Part shown: one piece after another, positions 1-9,429 of the stretch
Numbering within the stretch: the stretch's first letter is position 1
How the letters are laid out: each line of letters starts with the position of its first letter
Source: Macrolepiota albuminosa
Lineage: Eukaryota > Basidiomycota > Agaricomycetes > Agaricales > Agaricaceae
Direction: 5' to 3'
Length of the DNA stretch: 64,000 bases
Assembly (NCBI GenBank): GCA_027475525.1
Contig: JAMWFC010000067.1
Coordinates: 667,742-731,741 of the forward strand
Program-made: the position numbers and the translations under genes
The notes under the pieces: generated by a model
Seen by the model: the letters and a program-made list of their open reading frames with translations, nothing else
Database searches by the model: none
What the model was told of the DNA's origin: nothing

Positions 1-374
1 GTTTCCGGCGACGCCTATCCTTGGCTTGGGGATGAGTTCTCTTATCCTGTCACTCCCCTTCGTCCTGCCGCCGATCTTCATCAGCAACTTCGCCAGGTCG
101 AGGACGCGACCGACGTCATCGGTAGCGAACTCGCCCTCCTCCGTCCTTGTGTCTCCACCTTAGCGCGCCGTGAGCTCCTCCTGCTTGAGCTCCATTCGGT
201 AGCGAACTCGCCCTCCTCCGTCCTTGTGTCTCCACCTTAGCGCGCCGTGAGCTCCTCCTGCTTGAGCTCCATGACAACATCACTGATGCGCTTGAGTGGC
301 AAGCGAGTAACGCCATTCAAGACGGGGACTTGCTTCCATTGGGTGATCCCGCTCCCTCCGCGTCTGATGCGTAG
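1..374 (+). CDS. 3' end of an unidentified protein-coding ORF (partial, enters from left edge)
   Basis: An open frame enters at base 1 and, once the 77-bp duplication 196-272 is ignored, runs to the TAG at 372-374. The visible part is about 98 residues, rich in Leu, Ala and Glu, with a helical, coiled-coil-like look (heptad-like LHQQLRQVEDATDVIGSEL). I do not recognise a family. It shares the TAGCG/CGCTA-rich composition of element A and lies on the strand opposite A's pol, so it may be a further antisense ORF of A or of a neighbouring copy. The start is outside the window. Confidence 0.35.
119..272. repeat. 77-bp tandem duplication 1
   Basis: 119-195 = 196-272, exact. Breaks the ORF ending at 374. 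Confidence 0.95.
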
Positions 375-858
375 TCGCCGGCCCGTAGCGCTTCGAACTT
401 TTGTGGACTTTGAAAATTTTGATACGTAGTTTGTGATAGCCATACTAAAATAAACGCTCCCCTCCCCTTGTTTCGAAATCGTCAGTTTGTAAGTAATCAA
501 AATACAAAGTAAGAAAAAGGGGAAACACTCAGTAAATCATCATGGCATAAAAAACCCCTATTACCAGCGCGACCCAATAGCCAATATCGCGCCAGCCTAG
601 GAAGAAATAGGTATCGTCTGTAGAAAAATAAGTCAATTCATGCAAGAAGTTTTAATGTATAAGAAATAGAGTGCCACTGATCGCTTGTGGTTATTCGGTG
701 ATGGTGGGTATAAGCGCTAGATCTCGAAGGTTAATACCCTCTTTGTGCGACCTAAAATGGACTCCAGCGCATCCTATTGGTTCGTGTCTGCGTCAGGGTC
801 CAAGCCCCTTGAGAAATGCCCTCCCACGCTGTCGCTAGTTGAAACACCGTCCGAGTCC
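375..858. other. Non-coding stretch with no recognised gene
   Basis: Moderately AT-rich sequence with several short A-runs. I looked here for a second copy of the putative A LTR (9430-10450) and saw none. It could be 3' UTR of the ORF ending at 374 plus upstream region of the gene at 906. Confidence 0.4.
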
Positions 859-865
859 TATAAAT
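859..865 (+). promoter_or_regulatory. TATA box upstream of the 906 ORF
   Basis: TATAAAT lies 40 bases before the ATG at 906, leaving room for a short 5' UTR. It suggests that the plus-strand gene has its own promoter, antisense to element A's pol. Confidence 0.4.
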
Positions 866-905
866 TGCCCATGCCCCAACAGCATCTCATCCATCAGTCT
901 TCGCG

Positions 906-1418
906 ATGGAAAGCCCAACCGGCATTGTGTGGACTGCCCGTTGTGATCGTGCTCATATCGTAATGGATCCCCCCACTTTCCTGGAACGCGCTACCTCGTT
1001 CTTCCACCACTACCCAGCGGTCGGCGTGCCCGGGCTGACCGACGGAGTCGTTGAGTTAGGTCGTCGCTGCCAGCTACTTCGTGTGGCCTGTGAGATCTGG
1101 AATGATGACCTGCCGTTGACCCGTTTCGGTATGGAGAAAAACTGGAGTCGGATTTTTCAGGTGCGCTATTGCCTTTTTCGCCCTCCTTCTCTTCTGATAG
1201 TCGCCCAATAAAGCAAATCGCGACCAAGGAAACGAAGGAGCATCTTGAGTTGCTGCTGGAGGAGAGTCACTACCTGGTCCGTTACCTTATTACCTTGTTT
1301 TCTTCCTTCTAACGCATTGCCCCGCTAGGCGCCCCGCTCGTCTACTGGTGGCCGGCTTTTTCGTGGTCCAACTGAAGGCTGGCGGCCTTCCAGGCCTCTC
1401 CTTTTGCCCGGTCCTTGA
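906..1418 (+). CDS. Candidate spliced antisense ORF of element A (135 aa, unknown function)
   Basis: Three-exon model: 906-1160, 1214-1276 and 1329-1418. Intron 1 (53 nt) starts GTGCGC, has CTGAT as branch candidate and ends AAAG. Intron 2 (52 nt) starts GTCCGT and has CTAAC, a pyrimidine tract and GCTAG. Both introns are phase 0 and the joined frame ends at TGA 1416-1418. An internal Met at 963 (MDPPTFLERATSFFHHYPAV) is an alternative start. The product has a helical core (LGRRCQLLRVACEIWND) and an acidic second exon; no family recognised. It is convergent with A's pol, which ends at 2617. The donor sites are non-consensus, so the splicing is an inference. Confidence 0.4.
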
Positions 1419-1552
1419 TACTCGTCTGTCTCCCATGTCGTTTATGTAAGTCGGCTTCTTCTTTTTCGTGGCGCCTCCTTTTGCCCGGTCCTTGATACTC
1501 GTCTGTCTCCCATGTCGTTTATGTAAGTCGGCTTCTTCTTTTTCGTGGCGCC
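1399..1552. repeat. 77-bp tandem duplication 2
   Basis: 1399-1475 = 1476-1552, exact; follows the 906 gene. Confidence 0.95.
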
Positions 1553-1733
1553 CCGGGCTGACAGATTTTGGCTAGTTGATTTCTTTTGTCGTAGTTATAT
1601 GAAATGATCATTGTCTTCTCCCCCCCCCTCATGATTGTTTGCGCATGTAAGAGTTCCCAAGTATCCGCGACCCTGCAATCAGCTGGAGGTATTTTATGGA
1701 TTCTGGCGCAGTTAACCCGGTTAGTATCATATC
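1419..1733. other. Non-coding stretch between two antisense ORFs
   Basis: Contains the second copy of a 77-bp duplication (1476-1552) and a poly-C run near 1620. No coding signal seen. Confidence 0.4.
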
Positions 1734-2018
1734 ATGCCAGAACCTTCCCTCCTTCTTGATGACCCCGTACTCATTCACCGGCCTCTCATCCTAGATTGCC
1801 TCGAGCGCTTCCTCGCGTTAATGCCTGACGGCAGCTTTCCGCAGGAGAATAGTAACATATTGACCCTTGTGCGCCGATACCGGATCCTTCTAGCGGCCTC
1901 CGCCGAATGGGAGATAGACACAGACCCGGCCCTAGTCACCGTAAACCCTTTATTAGCGCATGTTTTAGGTAATACTTATGCGCGCCGTAGGAGCAGACCA
2001 TTGCTGGTACCGCGTTGA
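1734..2018 (+). CDS. Unidentified ORF, probable 5' exon of a spliced antisense gene in element A
   Basis: A 94-codon frame with a soluble, helical composition (for example ILDCLERFLALMPDG, LVRRYRILLAASAEWE). It is probably not complete, because a strong 3' splice site follows at 2114 and opens the proline-rich frame that runs to 2465. The connecting intron or introns could not be resolved; GGTAAT near 1968 is one donor candidate. Family unknown. Confidence 0.35.
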   Translation: MPEPSLLLDDPVLIHRPLILDCLERFLALMPDGSFPQENSNILTLVRRYRILLAASAEWEIDTDPALVTVNPLLAHVLGNTYARRRSRPLLVPR

Positions 2019-2114
2019 GCCTTCATAGTCTTCTCCGCGAGACCAGGGGTTTGGTTAGTACCTATACCCCTTTTTCGCCTGGCTTTGGTTAGCTAACTCC
2101 CTGCCTTTTTCTAG

Positions 2115-2465
2115 AGCCTTTCCTGGCTCCCTCTTCCAGTTCTTATCAACCCTACCGCTAGTAGAGCCGTGCTCGACCGCGTGATCGTTCCTTTCACAGC
2201 TTTAGAGCGTTGCTTGGATGAGGCTGGGTGGTACTTGTCCCCTACTCGTCCCGCCGCTCCCCCGGGTCCTTCCCGCACTCCACCTACAATCGCCCTTCCC
2301 ATGCCTCCTCCTCGCGCTCCCGTACCTCCTTCTCCAGTCGCTCCCGTACCTCCTCCTCCAGTCGCTCCTCCCGCGCCGCCTAACGCTGCCATTCGTCCCC
2401 CTTCCGGTGCTCCTCCCGCCTATAGGCGACACAAGGAGCGAGTCAAGGGTCCTCGTCGGCGGTAG
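2115..2465 (+). CDS. Proline-rich C-terminal exon of the antisense gene
   Basis: The sequence before 2115 holds a textbook fungal acceptor: GCTAAC branch, pyrimidine tract, TTTTTCTAG. From 2115 a frame of 117 codons reads to TAG at 2463-2465. It has an ordinary first third (VIVPFTALERCLDEAGWYL), then a Pro/Ala repeat region (PVPPSPVAPVPPPPVAPP) and a basic end (HKERVKGPRRR). It stops 150 bp short of the end of pol on the opposite strand. Function unknown; the basic tail could be a nuclear signal. Confidence 0.4.
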   Translation, partial: SLSWLPLPVLINPTASRAVLDRVIVPFTALERCLDEAGWYLSPTRPAAPPGPSRTPPTIALPMPPPRAPVPPSPVAPVPPPPVAPPAPPNAAIRPPSGAPPAYRRHKERVKGPRRR

Positions 2466-2616
2466 TCATCGTTGTCTTAAGCTTTTTGTAGTCAAGTATA
2501 GTAATGCTGCATGTATTAGTATCGCCAAGTTATGCACCATTTTCATGATTACTAGCGCATGCTTTAAGTCCGTAGCAGAGAGCGCTAACCGCTGGCACCT
2601 CGTTTTCCGTGGTCTT

Positions 2617-3086
2617 TTATTGTTCCTCTTCGTCATCCGGAGTGATCTCGTCATCGTCCACCAACTCAGTCTCTTCAAGCTCTTGCAGTTTGGCCGTGTC
2701 AATGTCTAGCGCCGGCAAAGGTAGTGGAATGTGTTCACGTGCTAAGTAGGGAATGAGTCAAAACGCCGCTACCGGTCGATGCAAAACCGAGCCAACGGCA
2801 GTGGAATGTGTTCACGTGCTAAGTAGGGAATGAGTCAAAACGCCGCTACCGGTCGATGCAAAACCGAGCCGTCCAGCTTGCAGAGTACGTAGGCTCCTCC
2901 CCTATTGCGGGAAACGACTATGAGGGGCCCTAGGTATCGAGGTCGCATCTTTTTGTTATGGGTTACTTCGATTTTCGAGTTGCGCATTAGCACTAAGGCG
3001 CCAGCTGTAAAGTTGTAGTCTCGGATAGTAGCGCTATGCTCGCTTTCAAATCGTAATGCGGCTTGTCGTCTAGCTTGAAATACCAC
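2617..3086 (-). CDS. Element A pol C-terminus
   Basis: After a duplication at 3021-3174 the frame continues as FTAGALVLMRNSKIEVTHNK and PRYLGPLIVV, a GPY/F-like module that ends integrase in Ty3/gypsy elements. It then reads LHRPVAAF, an in-frame TGA, LIPYLAREHIPLPLPALDI and an acidic tail (DDDEITPDDEEEQ), stopping at 2617-2619. No chromodomain is visible. The TGA again fits a CGA-to-TGA change; a 77-bp duplication (2717-2870) also lies here. Confidence 0.7.
2717..2870. repeat. 77-bp tandem duplication 3
   Basis: 2717-2793 and 2794-2870, two mismatches; breaks the C-terminus of A pol. Confidence 0.9.
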
Positions 3087-4023
3087 CTCATGTAGGCTCG
3101 GATAGTAGCGCTATGCTCGCTTTCAAATCGTAATGCGGCTTGTCGTCTAGCTTGAAATACCACCTCATGTAGGCGCTCTAGATCCTCCATGCATCGTTGT
3201 AAGTCAATGGCGTGCCTAGCGATAAGGTCGGTAGAGGACAGGATTGAGTTAGGTGGGGGTTGTAGGTATGTTGCCTCCACAACGTCTGCTGGAAGCAGGG
3301 GATGGGTGCCAGTCGCCGCGTAGTAGGGAGAGCAGCCCATCCTCTTCCGTACGGTAACTCGTTCGGACCAAAAGACCGAATAAGTCGCTTCGCTCCAGCG
3401 ACTTTCGTCGCCGTCTACCGCCTTAAATAGCGCCTGTCGTACGTCAAAATGTGGTCTCTCCATTATACCGTTAGTGCGTTTATTGTATCCTGAGACTCGA
3501 ATATGCTGTATGTTGTATTTCTTAGCGAGGTAGGTAAGCGCCTTAACTATTGGCGCTCCGTTGTCTGTAACAATCTCGTGAAGGGCTCCCCATCTGCAAA
3601 TAACATCTTCGAAGAGCCACTTAGCTATAGCGTCGGTATTTTCCCGCTGGAGCATACGGAACTCCCCCATCGGCAAATAACATCTTCGAAGAGCCACTTA
3701 GCTATAGCGTCGGTATTTTCCCGATGGAGCATACGGAACTCCGGCCAATGTACCAAAGAACACCTTCCCTGGATAATGTACTTGTAGTGTCCCGACTTGG
3801 GCATGTGCATAGTGTCGATATATATTTTTCCGAACAAGGGTGCTGGAGTCGCTACGGTTGGAGGAATAAGGACTTGGCGCGTCTGTTGGATTTGGCAGAG
3901 ATGACAAGTACGAATATACCATGCTATATCGGCGCTAACTTGAGGCCACCAGAAACGTTCCAATAAATTTGCCCGTGTCGCATAGAGTCCCCGATGTCCC
4001 AAGTCATCATGCATAGCGCGCAA
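2993..4023 (-). CDS. Element A integrase
   Basis: Frame 4023-3625 carries the HHCC zinc domain (HDDLGHRG with CHLCQ about 30 residues later) and the first catalytic Asp (IYIDTMHM). Frame 3697-2993 carries the second Asp (EIVTDNGAP) and the downstream Glu region (TNGIMERPHFDVRQAL). The two frames are joined by collapsing the duplication 3589-3742. The C-terminal part (ATGTHPLLPADVVEATYLQPP) is typical of this fungal gypsy group. Confidence 0.85.
3021..3174. repeat. 77-bp tandem duplication 4
   Basis: 3021-3097 = 3098-3174; breaks A integrase. Confidence 0.95.
3589..3742. repeat. 77-bp tandem duplication 5
   Basis: 3589-3665 and 3666-3742, about two mismatches; breaks A integrase. Confidence 0.9.
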
Positions 4024-4976
4024 AATCCTAACGCGTCCCTTGGCTTTATTACTAATTTGTGAGCGCCAGACCTATTTCGTCGCCAAAGCCGGTTTTCAAC
4101 CATAAAGAACGTCGTTGCATATCGAATGAAGGTGGCGTATTCCGTATCCGTAAGGTCTGATGGTCGGCGCAAATCCTGTAACCATTTCCTAACCTGATCA
4201 ACTCGTTGGTCTTCTGACTTAGCCTTGGCGCTACGAGGTACCGCTGAATATGGAAGGTTGCGACTATCTTCCCACAAGGGTCTTGGTTCCTCGACTATCT
4301 TTAGGTCGTTATATGGCTTAGCGACGTTATAGATACTGGCCGTGTAAAAGGTCGATGGAGCTTGATACGGTTTAGGTTGATACGGGATGATAGGGTGTAG
4401 CCAAGTCGAGACAGGTTGGTCTTCGCAAAGGGCCGAAATAGGCAATTGAATAATGTGTATGAAACCGTGCAATCGGTCAATCCAGTCGTCAAATACGTCA
4501 TTATCGCTTTCATCTAGCGCTTCGTTCTCCGGCTGCCTAGGTCGCCTAGATAGTCCATCAGGTCCATGAAACGCACTCTTGACATGCACGAGCTCGAAGT
4601 GGAACATTAGTATCGCTACTACCCAGCGATTCATGCTAGCTGAAGGTTGAATGTCTGGATTCTGAAGCATCCCTTTGATGTAGCGTGCGTCAACTTCGAC
4701 AATCAGGTTCCGAACCCCAATAAGGTACATGCGTAGCGCCTGGAACGCTCAAAACAATCCGTATAATTCCAGTTTGGGCTGGCTATAGCGCGACTCTCTG
4801 TCGTTAAGGGTTATTGATCCGAAGCGATTGTAGCGTCTGATTTTTTGATTCGTGCTATCACATTGACATAAAAAGAAGCCGACCGCTATGTAAGAGGTGT
4901 CGACGGCAAGTATAACGGGATCAGATGTAGTATAATCGATGGGTACCAATGGCTTCGCTTCCTGCAGTGCCTTCAC
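3924..4976 (-). CDS. Element A RNase H and start of integrase
   Basis: Frame 4976-4749 reads VILAVDTSYIAVGFFLCQ and RESRYSQPKLELYGLF (Asp and Glu of RNase H), then an in-frame TGA at about 4750 before AFQALRMYLIGVRNLIVEVD in frame 4730-3924. TGA for an expected Arg codon (CGA to TGA) is the simplest explanation. The frame continues to the integrase N-terminus and then shifts by one base near 4040-4080. Neither defect coincides with a 77-bp duplication, so they are likely real. Confidence 0.75.
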
Positions 4977-5069
4977 TAAGTCTTTTTGGGCGTTGGATCA
5001 GATGTAGTATAATCGATGGGTACCAATGGCTTCGCTTCCTGCAGTGCCTTCACTAAGTTTTTGGGCGTT
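4918..5069. repeat. 77-bp tandem duplication 6
   Basis: 4918-4994 and 4995-5069, one two-base indel; lies between A RT and RNase H. Confidence 0.9.
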
Positions 5070-6051
5070 AATTTGGTCAGGTCCGAATTCGAAGGGGACC
5101 CTGAACGAGTTAGGCGATTTAGCGCGTGCGCTCGATGTGAAAAATGGTGTATGAACATGCGCAGCACGCCTACCGTGCCTAGAAACGCGCGAACTTCTGA
5201 GAGGTTATGGCAGACTCCCCACTTCTCTAGAAGCGCTAATCGGCTCTCCTCAGGGATCCTGCCTTCTGGCGTGCAAACGTGCCCTAAAATTTTAAATTGT
5301 GGCGCGCAAAGAACCAACTTGTGTCCTGAGAACGTTCCACCACAATATTTCATGCGCTGAAGCACCCGGTTGACCAATTGGAAGAAGTCCCATAGCGCCA
5401 TGCGGATATTAGGATTTTCCGGGTGCACTTCGGGCTTGCCATCTACAAGGCGCCAATCTTTTGGGCCCTTAACGCCAACATCGTCGATAAAACTAAGCAC
5501 ATGGTGGGGTATTTCGGGTTGTAGAATAAACGTAATGTCGTCGTGGAATATGGGTACCGAATTCGTCCACCCCATGGGAAGTGTAACCAGTCGTAGCGCT
5601 CCGAATGGCGTTTGAAATGTCGTTAAGTCGCGAGAGGAAGGGTGAATCCCATGGGAAGTGTAACCAGTCGTAGCGCTCCGAATGGCGTTTGAAATGTCGT
5701 TAAGTCGCGAGAGGAAGGGTGAATCAAGCACTCGTCATAGCCAACGTACAGATCCAGGGTAGCGCCACATATTCTTCCCGCAAACGATTCAGCGACGTGA
5801 TCGGGGAAGGGCAGTACCCCTGAATGACGAATCGTGACTTTGTTCAGCGGCTCCAGACTGTGAACTATACGTAGCTTGCCATTTTTCTTCAGTACACAAA
5901 ACCATCGTGACCGGTATGCCAAATTGGAAGGCTCGTAAACTCCTGCCGCTATTTTGGAACGAATAATTTGGCAAACCTCAGCTTCAATACCCGGCGGTAT
6001 CGGTTGGTTATGCTCGGTCCAAGGTACATGAGGTATTGTTGGTATAACCAC
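4976..6051 (-). CDS. Element A reverse transcriptase
   Basis: Frames 6051-5623 and 5731-4976 overlap only because of the 77-bp duplication 5571-5724; collapsed they give one RT. Visible motifs are WFCVLKKNGKLRIVHSLEPLN (palm entry), TLDLYVGYDE (first catalytic Asp), LVTLPMGWTNSVPIFHDD and HHVLSFIDDVGVKGP, where FIDD is the YxDD-type catalytic box. The thumb/connection follows (LGTVGVLRMFIHHFSHRA). Confidence 0.85.
5571..5724. repeat. 77-bp tandem duplication 7
   Basis: 5571-5647 = 5648-5724; splits the RT palm of A. Confidence 0.95.
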
Positions 6052-6076
6052 TGGTGGAAAGAAGTCAGTTCTCAGT

Positions 6077-6696
6077 TTACCGCGTTCGGAATCCTCCCAA
6101 GCAAATGCTTCGTTCTTCCGTAAATCGTCCGGTAGGCTCGAAGGGTGGCGGGTTCGGATTAAGCTCAGGAAGGGTCGCTAACGGGTCTCCAATGATTTTT
6201 CTCTCGATGCGAAATTCTTCGGGTACGCCGCTCGCTACCGGTTTCGTTTTAAGCGCTACTGGCTTGTATTTCTTTTTAACCTGAACCCCTTTGCGCTTAG
6301 GGGTACTGTTGTTAGCAAACGTATTATAAATGGAACTCTGGTTTCTAGCGAAACCGGATATCAAAGGTTCTTTAGAATCAGGGGAAGAAACGAAATAAGT
6401 GTCTGTCGAAAGATTTTCAGTAATATCGGATGCAGTGAGGTATAAGTAGGATAAAGCTTCGCTAGTAAGCGACGTAGAAGTGTTCAAGATTTCAGGGGCT
6501 AAAGGGGTATGTGATATAATAAGTAGGATAAAGCTTCGCTAGTAAGCGACGTAGAAGTGTTCAAGATTTCAGGGGCTAAAGGAGTATATGATATAAAGGT
6601 TACTTGCCCAGTCCGATGATTATAGTCCAAAATAAGCGCTTCATCTCCATGATCCTCATCACTCATCTCCTCGATGGCGCCGGAAAACACTCGCAA
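6077..6696 (-). CDS. Element A protease-RT linker region
   Basis: Two overlapping frames (6696-6499 and 6487-6077) join when the duplication at 6442-6595 is collapsed. They contain an acidic segment (EEMSDEDHGDEAL) and a Lys-rich segment (PKRKGVQVKKKYKP), as in fungal gypsy polyproteins between protease and RT. The frame stops just before the conserved EAFAWEDSERGKLRTDFFPP block, which is present in another frame at about 6060-6110. A deletion of tens of codons therefore probably fused the two frames. Confidence 0.6.
6442..6595. repeat. 77-bp tandem duplication 8
   Basis: 6442-6518 and 6519-6595, a few mismatches; in the A linker. Confidence 0.9.
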
Positions 6697-6834
6697 GGGT
6701 TGTCGCTAACGTAAGGTCGCTTTCTTGGTCCAGGCTTCTGGAACCTCCCTCGGGGACCGGAAAACACTCGCAAGGGTTGTCGCTAACGTAAGGTCGCTTT
6801 CTTGGTCCAGGCTTCTGGAACCTCCCTCGGGGAA
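6681..6834. repeat. 77-bp tandem duplication 9
   Basis: 6681-6757 = 6758-6834; creates the apparent end of A gag-protease. Confidence 0.95.
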
Positions 6835-9330
6835 TGTCGGTACCGTTCTCCTAACTCCAGAATTGGGGTCGCTAATAGTTAGCGTCGTTTCCTCCTCGGA
6901 CGTTGTTTTGACCACTGATCGCGCTAGCACATCGAAGGGCCTTCCTAATAATAAATCGTAGGCAGGCGATCTAAGTATGTGAATTTGTAGATAGAATGTA
7001 AGATCGCCTATAGCACATGGCACGTTCCGAGCCATCCCCAAGGATCGATCAATCGTGCCGTTAGCGCTCTGCATGTTAAGAATGATCGTTGGATCGTAAA
7101 TGATACCCAGCTCGTTAGCGACGTCGGCAGCCATTGAAATAATTTGTGATCCGCTATCCACGATAGACTCTATTTCGCTTTTCCCATCAACTGTCAGCAT
7201 AATTGAGCGAATCGCGTGAGAGTCTTGGGCTACAGTCAAGATGGCGGGATCGTCGCTAGATCTTAGCGATTTGAGGTAGGTTTCGACCGGGTCGACGGAC
7301 GTGGCTTCTTTAGGTGGTGCGACCTCTTCCTTGGTTTCCGGAGCTACCGTCTCGGATATATATGCGAAACCCGGCAGCACGTCGTCACATTTGTCCACCG
7401 TTGCTACATTGTTAGCTATGTTCTGTCGAGGGGTAACCGCGGTACGCATCTGGTTCCTGACGTCTGGCACCACGCTGCATAACTCTCCTACCGATAGCGT
7501 AACCTGACTTTGCATAATACGATCAAAAACTAACTTCGACTTCTCCAGATCATATATGGGCGCTGTGGGTCGATATCCCCCCGTAGGTTTATCTGGCGCT
7601 CCGAAGTTACGATTGAGGGGCGGGGCGTAGTTGCCCCCTAGGCCAGCGTAAGGATGTAGCGGTGGTTCCGGAACGGCCGGCGCCTTGGTGGCTTCTGGTA
7701 CTTCGTCGTTAGTGCTAGAGGTTGAGGCTGGTGTTGGGGCGGGGCCTGTTGTCGCGCCCGACGGCCTGTAATCCTTTAAAGGCTGCTTGCCCTTTTTGAT
7801 CTCCACTCCATCGAAGACCTGATTCTTTAGCGACCTCAGTTCCTTTTCTAGCGTCTCAATCCTTTCCTTGCGGGACAGCGTGGGTCGGTCGCTGATGGCG
7901 TTTAGCTGGAGTACCTCGTGAATTAATGCTTGTTGAGGAGTCGCCTCCGCTTCTGTTGTCGTCGTGCTATTCAGGTTGCCTGTCGCTAAGTTCCTGGGGT
8001 TCCGACGGTGCCACTCGTCAATGCGTCCCTGGAACGTCTTATGCTCGGGATATAGGGGAATGATAGCGCCCGAAGGTAAGACTAGTTTCCCGTCCATTCC
8101 CCGGCGCGCCTTCCCTTGTCGCAGATATTGTTCAAGGATAGCGCACCTACCCCTGGTCATGGTATGTCCTGCCTCGCCGCAAAAGTGGCAAAGTCCCGTC
8201 GGTACGTTGTTTCTAGGCGCCAAAAGACTAGTCGAGATCAAGGTTTCCAGTTTATTCATGACGTTAGCGACTGCATTGTTAACGGCATTCTCCAAATCCT
8301 CCTTCTTGACGTACCCATTACGGTCATTGGCGGCGCTAGGTGCTGGCGACTCTGTCTTGGGTGCCATTCCTCCATGGTCCGCCCCAGGTCGCTGTAATGG
8401 TATACCCGTATCCGTGCCTTTTAATACCCACTTTCCTGCCTCAAAGACCTTTTCTATGTCGTATGGTTCCTTGGGGTGATGGTCATGCATAATGATCTCC
8501 AAGCGTCGTGCAATCTTAGTCCATAACGAAGTCGGGAATCCTTGTTGAAACAAACGGCGCTCCTCGTTCCCATATAACTTCCCATTTTGGACCAGCCATC
8601 TCGCTATCTGCTGGAAATCACGATAATAAGTCGATAGCGCTCCTAAAGTATAGATACCAGCCGTGAAGGTGTCCTGTACTAGCTTCTGGATTTCCATTAC
8701 CGTATAACGCGTAGCTTCTTCGGCGCCAGGATATAAATGAATGATAGCCTTTTTCCATTCATCATAGGTAAAAGGCCTAGGTGGTGCGTCACTAGTAAGT
8801 CCTTGGAACTCCTTCAGCCCTGTCCATGATTCGGCTGTGTCGTATGAGACGTATCTGGCGGCGTATTCTTTCATTTGTGTATCGTCGGTCACCCGGCAAT
8901 CGCGTAGCAGATACTCCAACTCTTTGAAGTACTGCGTTAGTTCGCGAGGCTTCGTTTCGTCCCATTTTGGCGACGAGAAGTGGTTTCGGGGTGGCATGCG
9001 CTGATTGTTCGGCTGCTCCATACCAATAGGTGTGTTTGTCGAGGTAGGAAGAGTGGTGGTGCTCGTGTTACTTGGCGTCGATGTCGTAGGTACCGGCTCA
9101 GTTAGCTCCGAGTCGCTAGGTTCTGGCGATAATAACCTAGATAACTCTTCTAGAGGAGTAAGCGGCGTATGGTTTTCGCCTGCTAAGTACTCAAATGGTC
9201 GGGAAAAAGGGAAAAAGCTTTTGGCTAAGCTGTCTGGGGCGGCCTCAAGCTCCTGATCCAAAGTCTGTCTCGGTAGCGCGCCTGGTAAGTGTGGTGAGTC
9301 GGTGGTACTTGGTTCAAACGCGCTCTCCAA
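6706..9330 (-). CDS. Element A Gag and aspartic protease
   Basis: An 874-codon frame. The N-terminal 110 residues are Pro/Ser/Thr-rich. A retrotransposon gag (capsid-like) domain follows at about 115-310, then a CCHC knuckle (CHFCGEAGHTMTRGRC, about residue 390), then a long linker. The retropepsin is near residue 705 with the catalytic IVDSGSQIISM and the later ILRSPAYDLLLGRPFD flap/helix region. The frame ends where the 77-bp duplication at 6681-6834 starts; without it, gag-protease would continue into the 6696-6077 frame. This is the best-preserved ORF in the element and suggests recent activity. Confidence 0.85.
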   Translation of the reverse strand: MESAFEPSTTDSPHLPGALPRQTLDQELEAAPDSLAKSFFPFSRPFEYLAGENHTPLTPLEELSRLLSPEPSDSELTEPVPTTSTPSNTSTTTLPTSTNTPIGMEQPNNQRMPPRNHFSSPKWDETKPRELTQYFKELEYLLRDCRVTDDTQMKEYAARYVSYDTAESWTGLKEFQGLTSDAPPRPFTYDEWKKAIIHLYPGAEEATRYTVMEIQKLVQDTFTAGIYTLGALSTYYRDFQQIARWLVQNGKLYGNEERRLFQQGFPTSLWTKIARRLEIIMHDHHPKEPYDIEKVFEAGKWVLKGTDTGIPLQRPGADHGGMAPKTESPAPSAANDRNGYVKKEDLENAVNNAVANVMNKLETLISTSLLAPRNNVPTGLCHFCGEAGHTMTRGRCAILEQYLRQGKARRGMDGKLVLPSGAIIPLYPEHKTFQGRIDEWHRRNPRNLATGNLNSTTTTEAEATPQQALIHEVLQLNAISDRPTLSRKERIETLEKELRSLKNQVFDGVEIKKGKQPLKDYRPSGATTGPAPTPASTSSTNDEVPEATKAPAVPEPPLHPYAGLGGNYAPPLNRNFGAPDKPTGGYRPTAPIYDLEKSKLVFDRIMQSQVTLSVGELCSVVPDVRNQMRTAVTPRQNIANNVATVDKCDDVLPGFAYISETVAPETKEEVAPPKEATSVDPVETYLKSLRSSDDPAILTVAQDSHAIRSIMLTVDGKSEIESIVDSGSQIISMAADVANELGIIYDPTIILNMQSANGTIDRSLGMARNVPCAIGDLTFYLQIHILRSPAYDLLLGRPFDVLARSVVKTTSEEETTLTISDPNSGVRRTVPTFPEGGSRSLDQESDLTLATTLASVFRSPREVPEAWTKKATLR

Positions 9331-9429
9331 CAGGAGGCGGCGCTGTCGCTGGGCTCGAGTTTCCGGCGGAATTCTGTCTCAGAAGAACCCCTCGCGGTGG
9401 GCTCCAAAATGATGACGCCAACTGTGGTT

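Noticed and set aside
375..905. Left LTR of element A
   Set aside because: No visible match to 9430-10450; the true 3' LTR is not in the window or not recognisable.
2111..2432. Minus-strand glycine/arginine-rich ORFs
   Set aside because: They are the complement of the proline-rich exon on the plus strand and lack any motif.
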